NCBI GenBank assembly: GCA_022059125.1
Contig: JAEUWY010000012.1
Span: 1,984,001 to 2,048,000 of the forward strand
From: Corynespora cassiicola
Lineage: Eukaryota; Ascomycota; Dothideomycetes; Pleosporales; Corynesporascaceae
Direction: 5' to 3'
DNA: 64,000 nucleotides
Shown: positions 1 through 10,743 of the stretch, piece after piece
Position numbering within the stretch: the first letter of the stretch is position 1
How the letters are laid out: each line of letters begins with the position of its first letter
Notes under the pieces: model-generated
Database searches by the model: none
Told to the model about the DNA's origin: nothing
The model's input: only the letters and a program-made list of their open reading frames with translations
Position numbers and translations under genes: made by a program

Positions 1-1119
1 TGAGATGAGGTAAACACCAAGACGTTCCTGTCATCCTATAAACCCCCTTATATCGTGCCACATCTACCCTTTCCTAAGGCAGCTCGTACTGGATATACCG
101 ATCAACGTCTCTTGGCTGTTGGCCTTAAAATACAATGTGAGCCTTGAGATCCGTGCTTGAATTATCTAATGACTATCAATGATTCAGGATTGTTTCTCCA
201 ACATCGTCACTGAACTTAAAAATACGCCCTTCCTCCTGGAAAGATTCGAATATTGTTTCAGTACAACATAGGTAATTCTGAAAAAGAAAATGATGCATTT
301 CAACTACCGCGATGTTAAGTCGCCGGACTTAATCCCTCAGTCTGGAGAAAAGAGGCCGCGGACATAATCGGACATACCCAAAGTTTCCCACAGTAATAAA
401 AACCATAAATTGAACCCAAAAACTCCATGACCTGAGTGAATCAAGTTCATCACTACTGAGGTGTAAGCAACCACCACAAATGGAGCAACTCTCCCACCTT
501 ATCCCTCAGCCCAACCAACGCATTCCTGGACTCTGACCTCCAATGCCCCATCAGCGGATCCAAGGCAACAACAAACACCCTGTTCCTGTATGAACGCAGA
601 AGCTATAGCGGCCACCGACTATACTCCATATTTGGATGAGGTTGATATTGGCAGGATCGAAAAATCTATGGCAGAAGTCGATCTCATCTTTGAGTAGCCA
701 TGCTAGGTTGTCGGCTAGCTGGTTCCTTTTGTGACTAGAAAGGAAGGTTTCGATGCGGTTGGGAGGTGGATGAAATGGCTGCGAATGGCGGGAATGCTCA
801 TCAGATAGATTGGGTGAATGGGCTATTTGGAAACTTCTTTATGCAGAACGTGAGGATACAGAACACCAGACTTTCCAGTCCCTAAGACAGTATTTATTGA
901 TGAAGGAGCAAACACTTTGATTGGAAGAAAAACAATTGATTACAGAAAAAACAATGGTACTAAGGGCTTGTCATGTCTAGTGACTCTGTGCACCATCACC
1001 TGACCAACCTACGCATTGACTCGCTTCAAAACAGGGGGGAAAACGCGTAGGTAAGGAATAGTGGAAAAGCCATAAAGTGTTCGAATCTCAGGTTTCCCTT
1101 GAAACTTCGTATGAATATC
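1..1119. other. Left-edge intergenic region, no gene seen
   Basis: I see no ORF of convincing length, no splice-linked exon set and no tRNA-like structure. It holds the 3' flank of the carboxypeptidase gene that ends at 1120. Confidence 0.6.
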
Positions 1120-2627
1120 TCACGTCGATTCAATAGCACCCTTCTTCATTGTTTGAATGAAGGCCTGCAGAGATACCTCAGGTTGGTCATGTGCGACTGC
1201 ATGACCGGCATCATAGACCTTCAAGAAAGACAGGTTGCCCTCGGTTTTGAATTTGCCGCCTATCTTGCCGTTGATCCGGTAAGCCTTCTGTGGCTTTGCG
1301 ACAAAGGCGGTCTGGCCGACGTAGGTAATTGAGTTGGCAACATCCAAGACTCCATTCCAGTTACCTAGAAGCCTACATATCGTTAGCATATGGGTGATTC
1401 CTCAAATACCACGACGCTTACTCCGCATCTCCAGCCCATAGGATAGTTGTGATGTTGGACGAAACGATCTCACTGAGCTCGAGGAGAAATGGCCTCGCAA
1501 AATCTCCGTCCTCGTTGAAAGCATTCAAGCTGCTGGGAGAAAAATTCCGAAAGGGAATTCTGGCACCGATTTTCTTCATGACCCTTTTCTTACCCAAGTA
1601 CCGTATATACTTTTCCGAGTCGGGACCCAAATCCCAGCCCTTACGAATATCGTACGGATCCCTTACGGAATCTTTGAGGTTATTCAGAACCTTTTTATCG
1701 AGAACCTGATAAGCCTGTGTGCAGTTGGTGTTCCCGCCGAACTTTGCGCATTCATCGAGACGAGGAAGACAGAAGTTCACGAATGAGCCCATGTAATAAT
1801 CGGATGCTAGGTCATTGATAGTTGCTCTGTAGCGGTTACTGCGTGCATACTCGATGCATGCAGGTCCCTGGATTCTCCAATCGTGAAGGCCATTGCTTAC
1901 TCCGAGCGCTACGACGTTGATGTTTTCGCCCGCATTGGCTTTATTTTGATCCAGGACGTACTTGGCAAACACTGGTCCGTAATGTGCCCCATACGAGTCG
2001 GTGAAGATACCAAAATCTCGGCTTTTGTAATCGGGGAACGAAGAGTAGAAGGCTTGGAGGAGATTCCATATGTAGGGAGCAGCCTCCTTGGCCGAGGTTA
2101 CAGACTCGTTCCCATAGGAGAAGCCCGTGCCGATTTGCCAGTCAATGTAGATCATATTTGCGTAGTTGTTGAAGCTGTGCGGATTCTTCTTCGGCTTTTT
2201 GTGGTGCTTTCCGTCCCTAAACTTGCAGGGGCCATTTCCATTGAATAAGGCATGCATGCTGGAGACTCCAGGATCTCCACTGAGCCAAGCCGCAAGAGGT
2301 GCAGTTGAGGGGTTCTGACGCGCTTCGAAAAACCTAGGATGATCAGCGAGTGGCATCAGCTGGTACTGGAAAGACCAACCAGAACCACATGTGCATGCCG
2401 GGAGCTACAGTGACGTAACCTGAGTACTGCTTGATCTTCTTGCTCTTTTCACATATACGGGACCTGACGGATTCCATCTTGGAACCCGTAGCGGCGTGTT
2501 CAAAAACGTTGTACACAACACCTCCGCGTTCGACCGTGGATCGTTTGTCGTGCGTTACGGGAGGGTTGGCGCTTGCAGCATGAAAAAGGGCCGAGGCCGT
2601 GGCTAGAAAAAGCAAAGGTAAACGCAT
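1120..2627 (-). CDS. Secreted serine carboxypeptidase (peptidase family S10)
   Basis: Three exons, 2627-2380, 2333-1422 and 1372-1120, give 470 residues. The introns are 46 and 49 bp; the second has a GCTAAC branch site. An N-terminal signal peptide of about 20 residues (MRLPLLFLATASALFHAASA) points to secretion or the vacuolar route. Family S10 enzymes remove C-terminal residues from peptides at acid pH. The triad is visible: Ser196 in TDSYGAHY, Asp385 in WAGDAE and His444 in DAGHAVAHDQP. Tight family blocks follow one another (FFEARQNP, NGPC, YANMIYIDWQIGTGFSY, FGIFTDSYGAHYGP). Odd points: the GGPGSSS oxyanion-hole block reads GDPGVSS at 102-108, and AGDAD reads AGDAE. Activity is therefore uncertain. 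The first exon was chosen because its ATG opens the signal peptide and a TATA-like box lies about 85 bp upstream. Confidence 0.88.
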
Positions 2628-2708
2628 CTTGCAGAGGATATCTGATTGGGATGCAGATGATGTTGGGTGGGGATGAGGAGTGCTGGGAGGAAGTGCGTCG
2701 GGTATGCG

Positions 2709-2716
2709 TTTATATA
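2709..2716 (-). promoter_or_regulatory. TATA box of the carboxypeptidase gene
   Basis: Reads TATATAAA on the minus strand, about 82-89 bp upstream of the carboxypeptidase start codon at 2627. The spacing is normal for a fungal TATA promoter. Not experimentally supported. Confidence 0.5.
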
Positions 2717-4146
2717 GACGTGCGAAGACTTGCAGCAGAAAGTACAATCCGCTAACGTATACAACCCAGTGAGGGTTGCCGAGCCGTGTTAAGCAGGTGT
2801 TCCCGTACTTACCAAGCAGGGGCGGATCGAGATGCAGGGTGATAATAGCAAGCACTTCCGCCCAAGACACGCCTGGAGGGCTTCCGTCTTTGGTACAGGC
2901 CATGGCAGGCAGGCAGAATGCATAGAAACAGACAGAGCACCATACAGCTGGCGGCAGGTCCAAACGCCCGAGCAAGATGGACTTGGACGCAAACGCTTCT
3001 AGGGAGTCTGTTCAGGCCATGATGGTATGCCATGTCTTCAGGCTCGCGAGAGGACGTGGCTAGACGCTACCACAATGGAATGAACAAACAATGGGGCAAG
3101 GAGGGCGCGTCTATGATGGAGAGAAGGGGCAGACAAGCATCTGGCTTCTTGCGCCGGCGTAGATGTGCCAAAGCTTGATTGGCCTTCTCTCGTGTGATTG
3201 GTCTCGCTAAAGAGGCCATGGCAAGGATTATGGCCAGAATGCACCCGCTTCCATCCAGCAGCATCAACTTCCAGCTTCCTGACCTCTACCAGCCCGGGAA
3301 AGGACCATGGCTCCAGCTTGGCACTGTTGTGTAGACATCCGATCCAGAGGCTCTGCTTGGTAGTCGCAGTAGCTCTACCTATCCAGCTGGATAGCATCTG
3401 GAGGAGGTGGTTGGGCGGCCGAAAAAAGCCTCGGTTCAACACGATATTCACATACCCGAGTATCTGACTACAGGTCTAAACAGGTGCCTGACGAGTAGTC
3501 ATGTGTGATAAAGGACGTGCTCGCCAGGACCGAAGCTTGAAAATCCACTCTCAGCTTCTTTCGATTGCCAAAAACACCTAACGGAGTGCGCCTGCAGGCA
3601 ATGATTATCGGTCGTCATCTCGAATGCGGTCGAACCGCATACGTCGAATCGATCGCGTCAAGAGTCCATGGTCTACCCTCTCGAGTCTGGCCTAGAATGC
3701 CAGTAGCAGACGGCAGGGAGGTGCTTGATACAGAAACAAAATGTACGAGTATCTGCCATCCTCCCTGATCATGTGCAATTCAAAAGCCGAGTGAGGCTGT
3801 TGCCAGCCATCAAGTTTGGAACGGTGAAGGCGTTGGGTCAGGTGGGCGGCTGGGATTGGTCAAAGCTCGGAGCTAGCGGCTTGGCTCTATTGATAGCTCA
3901 TCGACATCATGGAGCTCCAACGAAGACGTCCGAACCTCGATACTTCACCGCCCCTACAGACTGCGCAACCCGTGGTCTGTCCTCTCCTATCCATCCCAGC
4001 CTTTTTCCGCATCAGCCTGGCCTGTACAGCTGCCTAGCCGGCGTTTGTGACCTTTCCCCGAACCCTGTCGACGACCACGGCCGACCTCCGTACCTGAACA
4101 AATCGCGCCGCACCTCTGACACACGCCTCACACGCTGCATTCAACC
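2717..4146. other. Divergent intergenic region, carboxypeptidase / Rab7
   Basis: About 1.4 kb without a recognisable gene. Several short overlapping ORFs lack family resemblance and splice-linked partners. A perfect inverted repeat, ATGCGGT-CGA-ACCGCAT, sits at 3624-3640. It is a short hairpin or palindromic site, not part of a tRNA. Confidence 0.5.
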
Positions 4147-5111
4147 ATGGCTTCGCGAAAGAAGGTTCTCCTCAAGGTAGGGCACACAGACACTCTCTCA
4201 TGGCCTTCTTTCTGACACGGTGGTTAGGTCATTATCCTCGGCGACAGCGGGGTAGGCAAGACCAGTTTGATGAACCAATATGTACGGCCCCTCCCTTCGA
4301 ATCGCCTCGTTCCCTCCGCCCTCACAAATGCGATTCCACGCCGATCTTCCTGCTCACGCGCACATACCAGGTCAACAAGAAGTTCAGCGCAAGCTACAAG
4401 GCGACGATAGGCGCCGACTTCCTTACCAAGGAAGTGCTGGTAGATGATCGATTGGTGACCATGCAGGTGTGTTGGACTATACACGTGGAGGTTTAAACCC
4501 GCTAAAATGTGTCAGTTGTGGGATACCGCTGGCCAAGAACGATTCCAGTCATTAGGCGTTGCCTTCTACCGCGGGGCTGACTGCTGCGTCCTCGTATACG
4601 ACGTCAACAACTCGAAGAGTTTCGATACACTGGACAGCTGGAGGGACGAATTTCTCGTTCAGGCGAGCCCAATGGACCCAGAAAGTTTCCCATTCGTGAG
4701 TGCTGTTACATGTCGCCAGGAGGGGAATGCGTCTAACGCAAGGCAGGTCGTCATCGGAAACAAGATTGATGTAGAGGAGAGCAAGAGAATGGTAAGTCTG
4801 GCCAGTACATGGCCTAGCGGACAATCATGTTGACCGTGGCATTAGATCTCGTCGAAGCGAGCCATGACTTTCTGCCAATCCAAGGGCGGAATTCCCTACT
4901 TCGAGACCAGCGCCAAGGAAGCCATCAATGTCGAGCAGGCTTTTGAGGGTAACGACTCATTTATTCCCGTTATTTCCGTTGGCCGTTGCTAATCGTGACA
5001 GTGATTGCTCGACAAGCACTAGCTCAGGAAGAGGTTGGAGACTTCAACTCCGACTTTCCCGAGACTATCCCAATCGACCTCAAGCCCAACGACGGCGGCT
5101 GCGCGTGTTGA
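4147..5111 (+). CDS. ypt7: Rab7-type small GTPase (Ypt7)
   Basis: Seven exons (4147-4176, 4228-4281, 4371-4466, 4516-4695, 4747-4791, 4846-4948, 5002-5111) give 205 residues, the usual Rab7 length. Rab7/Ypt7 drives late endosome and vacuole fusion, working with the HOPS tether. Visible elements: P-loop GDSGVGKT at 15-22, switch [13 protein letters not shown] with Gln67, NKID at 125-128, ETSAKEA, and a C-terminal CAC (203-205) for double geranylgeranylation. The stretch [15 protein letters not shown] is typical of Rab7. All introns keep frame and follow GT-AG. The first exon codes for only ten residues. The downstream neighbour is a predicted membrane transporter on the same strand, with no evident functional tie. 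Confidence 0.95.
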
Positions 5112-5689
5112 TTCTGCGTTTAGGTGCGCAGTGTCCATATCTACGAGGCTTTGCATCACTACTGAGCCTTGCCACGGGAGTTTGGTGTTGGGTGTACAGT
5201 CGCCTCTGCGCAGGAGGCCAACCTTGTTCCTGTCTTTCTGTTTATTCGCGTCATCCAGGGTTGGAGTGGGCTCATACCGGCTACATAGCTTTCTACAATG
5301 CACAAATATCCCGATATGCATGGCCGTTTTTAGTGTAGCATCGGCGCTGACGCATGACGTGCCAGAAAGCCCGCGGCGTGGCTAGTGCTCGCCCTCGCCG
5401 CGCCACGATTGCGAAACGCGACCCCGTCCCCGATAAACGCCGATCTCTACTTATCCATACACCCTCGACACCCGCGCCTTTCGGTCACGCTTCACCTCAC
5501 CACCTTGCGCACCCCCGTCCCAAGCGTCAAACCTCCCACGGGTCACTCGGCCGCTAATTCATGGGTCGCCTACTGCCAAATGCTTCCCGACTTCCCACCA
5601 CCGTGACCCCCAACAGCTTCCCTCCCTCTGCCAAACGCCCTCCCTAGCTCGGGCAACCTTCGCAGGCAACGTTTCACTCCCTTCACACC
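5112..5689. other. Intergenic, Rab7 3' flank and transporter promoter
   Basis: About 580 bp with no gene. The half nearest the transporter is rich in C on the plus strand (CCACC, CCCTCC runs), as is common in fungal leaders. Confidence 0.5.
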
Positions 5690-7142
5690 ATGGTTCCTCC
5701 GTCACCTCTTCACGCAGTGCCATCGCCGCGCACTAGCGAAGAGTCGCTCGCTCGTGTGTATTCGAGGGACACAAGAGACATTCCGAGCCCGATACGGTCC
5801 CCCGCAAGTGTAGTCAGTGTATGGAGCGAAAGCAAGAAACCGCACAGCCGGTTACGGCACACAGTCGGGATCATACTGCTGTTAGCCACCGTCTTTCTTT
5901 GGACCGCGTCCAACTTTCTCGCAAGCGTGAGTCAAGCGAACCGAACCCCGCCTCAGTACGACGACACTGACACAACTATAGACAATCTTCGCAGACAACT
6001 CGTACTCGAAGCCGTATCTCGTCACCTATGTAAACACTGCGTTCTTTATAATACCACTCATACCGATATTCTTGCGGCATATCTGGGACGACCGCTCCAA
6101 TGCCGTTCACCGAGAACCCCTCCTATCCCAGCTACGTGATCTGCTGCAGCGTCGCGTGGGCAGGTACAAGCTCTTGCGTGATCATGAATCCTCCGAATCT
6201 TCTATATCTTCCAAGATGAGCCGCGAACGCCACTCAGACGCTGCAGAGCTGCTTCTGGGCAACAACATGGAACAAAGCCAGGACCTGACCGCCCTCGAGG
6301 CGCAAGAAGGCCTCACGCTCGCCGAGACGGTCAAGCTGAGCCTCGAATTCTGCATCCTCTGGTTCCTAGCCAATTACTTCGCCGCCGCGTGCCTCGAGTA
6401 CACGACCGTCGCCAGCTCCACGATCCTCGCCTCGACATCCTCTATCTGGACGCTGCTAATCGGCTCCCTCCTGCGCGTCGAGCGCTTCACCCTGCGCAAA
6501 CTAATCGGCGTGTGCGCCTCCCTCGCCGGCATAGTCCTCATCTCGACCGTCGACGTGACGGGCGACAACGACGAGAACCGCGGCTCCTTCCCGCACAAGA
6601 CGCCGCGCGAGCTCGCCATCGGCGACGTCATGGCCTTTGTGTCGGCCGTGCTGTACGGCTTCTACGCCGTCTTCATGAAGAAGCGCATCGGGGACGAGAG
6701 CAAGGTCAACATGCCGCTCTTCTTCGGCCTCGTCGGCCTGTTCAACGTCGTGCTGCTGTGGCCCGGCATGCTCATCTTGCACCTCACCGGCATCGAGCCG
6801 TTTGAGCTGCCGCCCACGCGCCGCATCCTCACCATTGTACTCGTCAATAGCGCGTCCAGCTTGGTGTCGGATTTTTGCTGGGCGTACAGCATGTTGCTCA
6901 CCTCGCCCCTGATCGTCACGGTCGGGCTCAGCTTGACCATCCCGCTCAGCTTGATTGGGCAGATGATCCTCGATGAGCAGTATAGTAGTGCTTTGTATTG
7001 GCTCGGCGCGGGGATTATGCTGATTAGCTTCATCTTTATTAACCATGAGGACACCAAGGATGAGGAGGATGGGACGCAGAGCGCGGAGCCCGTGTTCAGT
7101 GTGAGCAGGCGGTCGTCCATGGCTTCGGCCGCGCGTGTTTAG
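5690..7142 (+). CDS. SLC35F-type drug/metabolite transporter family membrane protein
   Basis: Two exons, 5690-5926 and 5982-7142, give 465 residues. The intron of 55 bp splits the first hydrophobic helix (LLATVFLWTASNFLAS | TIFADN). The protein has about ten hydrophobic segments: one near 58-80, a second near 93-112, and a continuous block from about 205 to 430. A polar loop of roughly 80 residues lies between the second and third helices. The helix pattern and motifs such as LEYTTVASSTILASTSS and QYSSALYWLGAGIM resemble SLC35F5 and yeast YML018C/Thi74 of the DMT superfamily, which sit in vacuolar or other internal membranes. The substrate is unknown. The N-terminus (about 55 residues) is Ser/Pro-rich and probably cytosolic. 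Confidence 0.85.
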
Positions 7143-7393
7143 TCATTTGGATACTACATGGGTTGACCCCACGTTATTACTGATGCTTGATGCATTGCAT
7201 GGTAATGAGGCGTTTGGTTTTGCTTGCGGGTATGGGGACTACCTGGCACGACACTGGCGCTTTGCATAATCAATACAATTTTTTTGATGTCTCAAATTGG
7301 GTATCTTTGTGTGGTGTAGTACTGAGTTAAGCAAGGCGGAAACGACGCTGCCAGTAGCCAGCAACGGTTGACGATGCAACCCCAGCCATCCCT

Positions 7394-8996
7394 CTAATCC
7401 CTACGCCCCTTATTCCACTGCTTCTTGCCTCCCCTGCCACCCCGACCCCCACCCCTCCACTTGCCACCACCACCACGCGAGGCGCGGTCGTCGCCACGCT
7501 CTCTTCTCTCGTCGTACACCTTCTGCTTCCTCTCTTGCCACTCTTCCTCCGTCTCTAGCTCCTCGGGCGACCAGCCCTCCTGCTCCATAAACTCTTCCAA
7601 GTACTTGGACACCTTGGGCTCCCACTCCTCGGGCTTTTCCAGGTCAGTAAACTCGAGCACGTTCTTTCCAAGTTCATAGTCGCCCTGACGGGAGCGGATG
7701 AGGGAGGACATGAGGCCGAGGGAGTTGCAGGCAAGGCCCAGGTCGTGGCAGAGGGAGCGGACATAGAAACCAGAGGTTACTGTCATACGGAGGCGGGCTG
7801 CTGGAGGCGAAGGTCTTGATTCCTCGGTTTCTTCGGTGGCGGGAGCCTCCTCTGTCTTCTCGACAGGGGCTTGTTCTTCGCTAGCGGGCGCAGCCTCCAC
7901 TGACTCTGCAGGTTGAGCTTCGGGCTCAGGTTGTACGTCTTCTTTCGGCAGTGCGCCTGACATGGAGGGCTCGTCATCCGTTTTTGGCTTTTTGGGGTGA
8001 GGCCCGCCGCCTTCAACGTGGTCGTCCTCTATGCTAGGCGTTCTCGCCCTCTTCTTGTCCCTTTTCGAGGATATGTCGTAGTCTTCCTTCCTGATGCCCA
8101 TGAGTTTTTCAGCACCAGCCTGCTCCGTGCCATCTGCCTCCTCTTTCGGCCATTTATACTCGTGTGTTCCGGGCTCTAGCCATTCGACAAGCTCCAGCTC
8201 TTCGACTTTGACTTCGCGCGCTGCCACTTCGGGGATGTCTTTGCCCTCGCGCGCGTACTCGTACATCTTCTTCCCGTCGACCTTCAGGGCGGAAAATATG
8301 CTGGGTTTTTGCATTATCGTACCCCGGAATTCTTTGAGCTTTTCTTCGACTAGCTCTTTTGTGACGTGCTCGTACGGCGCTTTGCTGACCACCTTACCTA
8401 CGGCATCGTAGCTGTCGGTCGCCGCGCCAAACAGGACAACGCATTCGTAGCTCTTAGTACAGTCCAGAAATCGCTGTAGGCACTTTGTTCCCTTTCCGAG
8501 ACCGACTATAAGAACACCTGTCGCAAGAGGATCTAGCGTACCGCCGTGGCCGACCTTGACTTTGAGACTCTCGATGTGCTTCTTCTTGGCTCCGTCAAGG
8601 ATCATTTTCCGCCGGTTGTGCTCAATCCAAGGTGTGAACACGGGAGAATTGGCGAAGTGGGTTTGTATGTCGCGTAGGACGCCGGCGCTAGAGGCCCATT
8701 GGGGTTTGTTGATGGCTATGATCTACTGTTAGTGTTATACTTTTGGTACATGTTGCGTAGCATGGTTTCCCCAGATGCCAGGCGCAAATGATGTATTCAA
8801 AAAACTACAAAAGGAACCACTCAATTGAGTTTTATTGGTCCAATATAAAGCGAGACTTGGGTACAACTTTTTGGTGGAGACAGGCGAAGTACTGCTAGGG
8901 AAGCTCCGACGAAGCGGCGCAGCATGATATGGCTAGATCAGACTTACCAAATATGCCTTCGAGTACCTTGCGGCGCTCTGCCGAAGAAGAAGCCAT
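7394..8996 (-). CDS. pus4: tRNA pseudouridine-55 synthase, TruB family (Pus4-like)
   Basis: Exons 8996-8948 and 8715-7394 give 456 residues. The 232-bp intron falls inside the TruB opening motif, giving EGIF-AINKPQWAS. TruB/Pus4 converts U55 to pseudouridine in the T-loop of tRNAs in nucleus and mitochondria. The catalytic Asp78 lies in GHGGTLDPLATG, followed by KSYECVVLFGAATDSYDAVG and the IFSALKVDGKKMYEYAREG block. A charged low-complexity insertion (about 210-325, Glu/Pro/Ala-rich) precedes the C-terminal TruB part that starts at LRMTVTSGFYVRSLCHDLG. The protein ends in an RGG-rich basic tail, a likely RNA-binding extension not present in bacterial TruB. It is divergent from the J-protein gene at 9369. 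Confidence 0.93.
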
Positions 8997-9368
8997 TATA
9001 GTGCGGCGGATGTGTGAAGTGGCCGACATTCCCAAGTGGGGAAGATCAAGCTAGAAGAAGTGCATACAGCGGTAGGAACGACGGAGGCAAAGTTTTTCCG
9101 ACGCGTTCCGAGAGCCAAGACCCTGACGCGCTATGGAACGTCGATCCTGCAGCCTCAGCCAGTCCGTCTACTGCCAGGGCTCCGTAACTTCTACATCCCA
9201 CTCTGCGAAACTTCCTCACAGCCCTTCGGCGCGTCGCAAACCTCAGAAACGGCTAAATACAACCCCTGCGACAAATCTTCACCCCGATCTTGGGAATCTG
9301 CCACTCCGGCTCGCAGCAGACTAATCTAGACTTGCGCCAAAAGTCGCCCTACGGCGCATCCTTCCACA
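8997..9368. promoter_or_regulatory. Shared divergent promoter, pus4 / J-protein
   Basis: 372 bp separate the two start codons, and no ORF here is credible. It probably carries both promoters. I see no TATA box in either direction. Confidence 0.5.
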
Positions 9369-10484
9369 ATGAGCGACTCGAGAGACCTCGAAGAACTTGC
9401 CAAAACGGCCACCGAAGATTTCTATGAACTTCTCGGCGTAGCTTTTGACGCTGAAGAAAACGACATCAAGCGCGCATACCGAAAAGCCTCGATCAAGTAC
9501 CATCCCGACAAAAACCCAGACGACAAGGCAGCTGCCGACAAGTTCATTCTACTCGGTTTCGCGCGAGATATACTCATTGATGCCAAACTCAAAGGCGAAT
9601 ATGACCGTCAGAGGACGCGGAGACGGGAAAAGGCGCTGCAGGATGAGTTGATGGATGGCAAACGACGAAAGATGAAGGAGGACCTTGAGAGGCGGGAGCG
9701 CGAGGCTATGGAGATGCGCGGAAATCTGAAGCGAAAGCGCGCTGAGGAAATGAGCGAAGCGCAACTTCGCGAGCAAGAGATACAGCGGTTGGCCGAAGAC
9801 GGCAAGCGGAGGCGCATGGAGATGCAGCAGAAGCGCGAACAACAAAGGCGGGAGGAAGAGGAAGAAATAAAGAGGCGCGAAGCAGAGACGGAGGCACAGG
9901 GCAAACCAATTGCTCCCGGACAGACTCCAGACATGGATCGTACAGTCAGGGTGCAGTTCCAGAGGACTGTGGAGACGGACTCATGGGACAAGGCCAAGGT
10001 CCAGAGCATGTTCGAAAAGTACGGCAAGATCGACAGCATAATCATGGGCAAGGACAAGAGGTTGCCAAAGGTGGCCGGAGAGAAGCACAGGAAGATGGTG
10101 GCCATAGCCTTCCTCGTCTACACGCGCCTCCACCACGCGCACGCCGCCGTCTCAGACGCAAAGACCGACTACCCAGCCATCGAGTCCGTCTCCTGGGCCG
10201 GCAAGGAACCAGACCTAAAGACCTCCACAAACAGCGAGTCAAATAACACGGCGCCTTCGACGCCCGTGTCCACGCCCAACAAGAACAAGTTCCGAGCTTC
10301 GTTCACAGGCGGCCTAGGCAAAGGCACACCCTCCACGCCAGTCTTCTCGTTCTCCCCCAAGACGCCGAGCATGGAGGAGGTTACCATGATGAAGCTCAAG
10401 CAAGCTGAGAAGAAGCGGTTGGAGGAGCAGATCCGCAGGCAAGAGGCCGCAGAGGAAGCCGAGGAGCAGGCCACAAAAGCATAG
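9369..10484 (+). CDS. J-domain plus RRM protein, DNAJC17/Cwf23-like splicing factor
   Basis: Single exon, 371 residues. The J domain spans about 17-85 (DFYELLGVAFDAEENDIKRAYRKA, with HPD at 45-47). It is followed by a long Arg/Glu-rich charged helix (about 85-185) and an RRM-like segment around 190-270 (RTVRVQFQRT ... SMFEKYGKIDSIIMG ... HRKMVAIAFLVYT). This order matches DNAJC17 and fission-yeast Cwf23, J-proteins associated with the spliceosome; budding-yeast Cwc23 has a related role. The tail contains TPSTPVFSFSPKTPS, a short Pro-directed phosphorylation-like patch. The absence of introns is unusual among its neighbours. It is divergent from pus4, and its 3' end faces NAD kinase. Confidence 0.9.
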   Translation: MSDSRDLEELAKTATEDFYELLGVAFDAEENDIKRAYRKASIKYHPDKNPDDKAAADKFILLGFARDILIDAKLKGEYDRQRTRRREKALQDELMDGKRRKMKEDLERREREAMEMRGNLKRKRAEEMSEAQLREQEIQRLAEDGKRRRMEMQQKREQQRREEEEEIKRREAETEAQGKPIAPGQTPDMDRTVRVQFQRTVETDSWDKAKVQSMFEKYGKIDSIIMGKDKRLPKVAGEKHRKMVAIAFLVYTRLHHAHAAVSDAKTDYPAIESVSWAGKEPDLKTSTNSESNNTAPSTPVSTPNKNKFRASFTGGLGKGTPSTPVFSFSPKTPSMEEVTMMKLKQAEKKRLEEQIRRQEAAEEAEEQATKA

Positions 10485-10613
10485 AACCATGACTCCCCCT
10501 TTGGGGGGTTTTTTTTTTACGATTTCCTAGTCTAGAGATACCCTGAGCTAGCGTCACGCTCAATGTACAGATAATCAGCTGAGCCACTTGCGTTGCATTT
10601 GGCGTTGGATTAA

Positions 10614-10641
10614 TGTTGAATGTTGAATGTTGAATGTTGAA
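10614..10641. repeat. Heptamer tandem repeat (TGTTGAA)4
   Basis: Four perfect copies of TGTTGAA lie in the 259-bp gap between the convergent J-protein and NAD kinase genes. Confidence 0.9.
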
Positions 10642-10743
10642 TACAATCAATAAACGCTTCGATATCGCTATCCATTTTGTCTATTCAAAGTTGCGCAACC
10701 CCAACACCTCCCCTTCTCCATCAGCCCAGCCAACCCGCCCTCC

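Noticed and set aside
1075..1110. tRNA T-loop-like GTTCGAATC near 1079
   Set aside because: No matching acceptor, D or anticodon arms could be folded around it.
3624..3640. Perfect 7-bp inverted repeat as a tRNA arm or terminator
   Set aside because: The loop is 3 nt and no flanking arms pair. Kept only as a palindrome.
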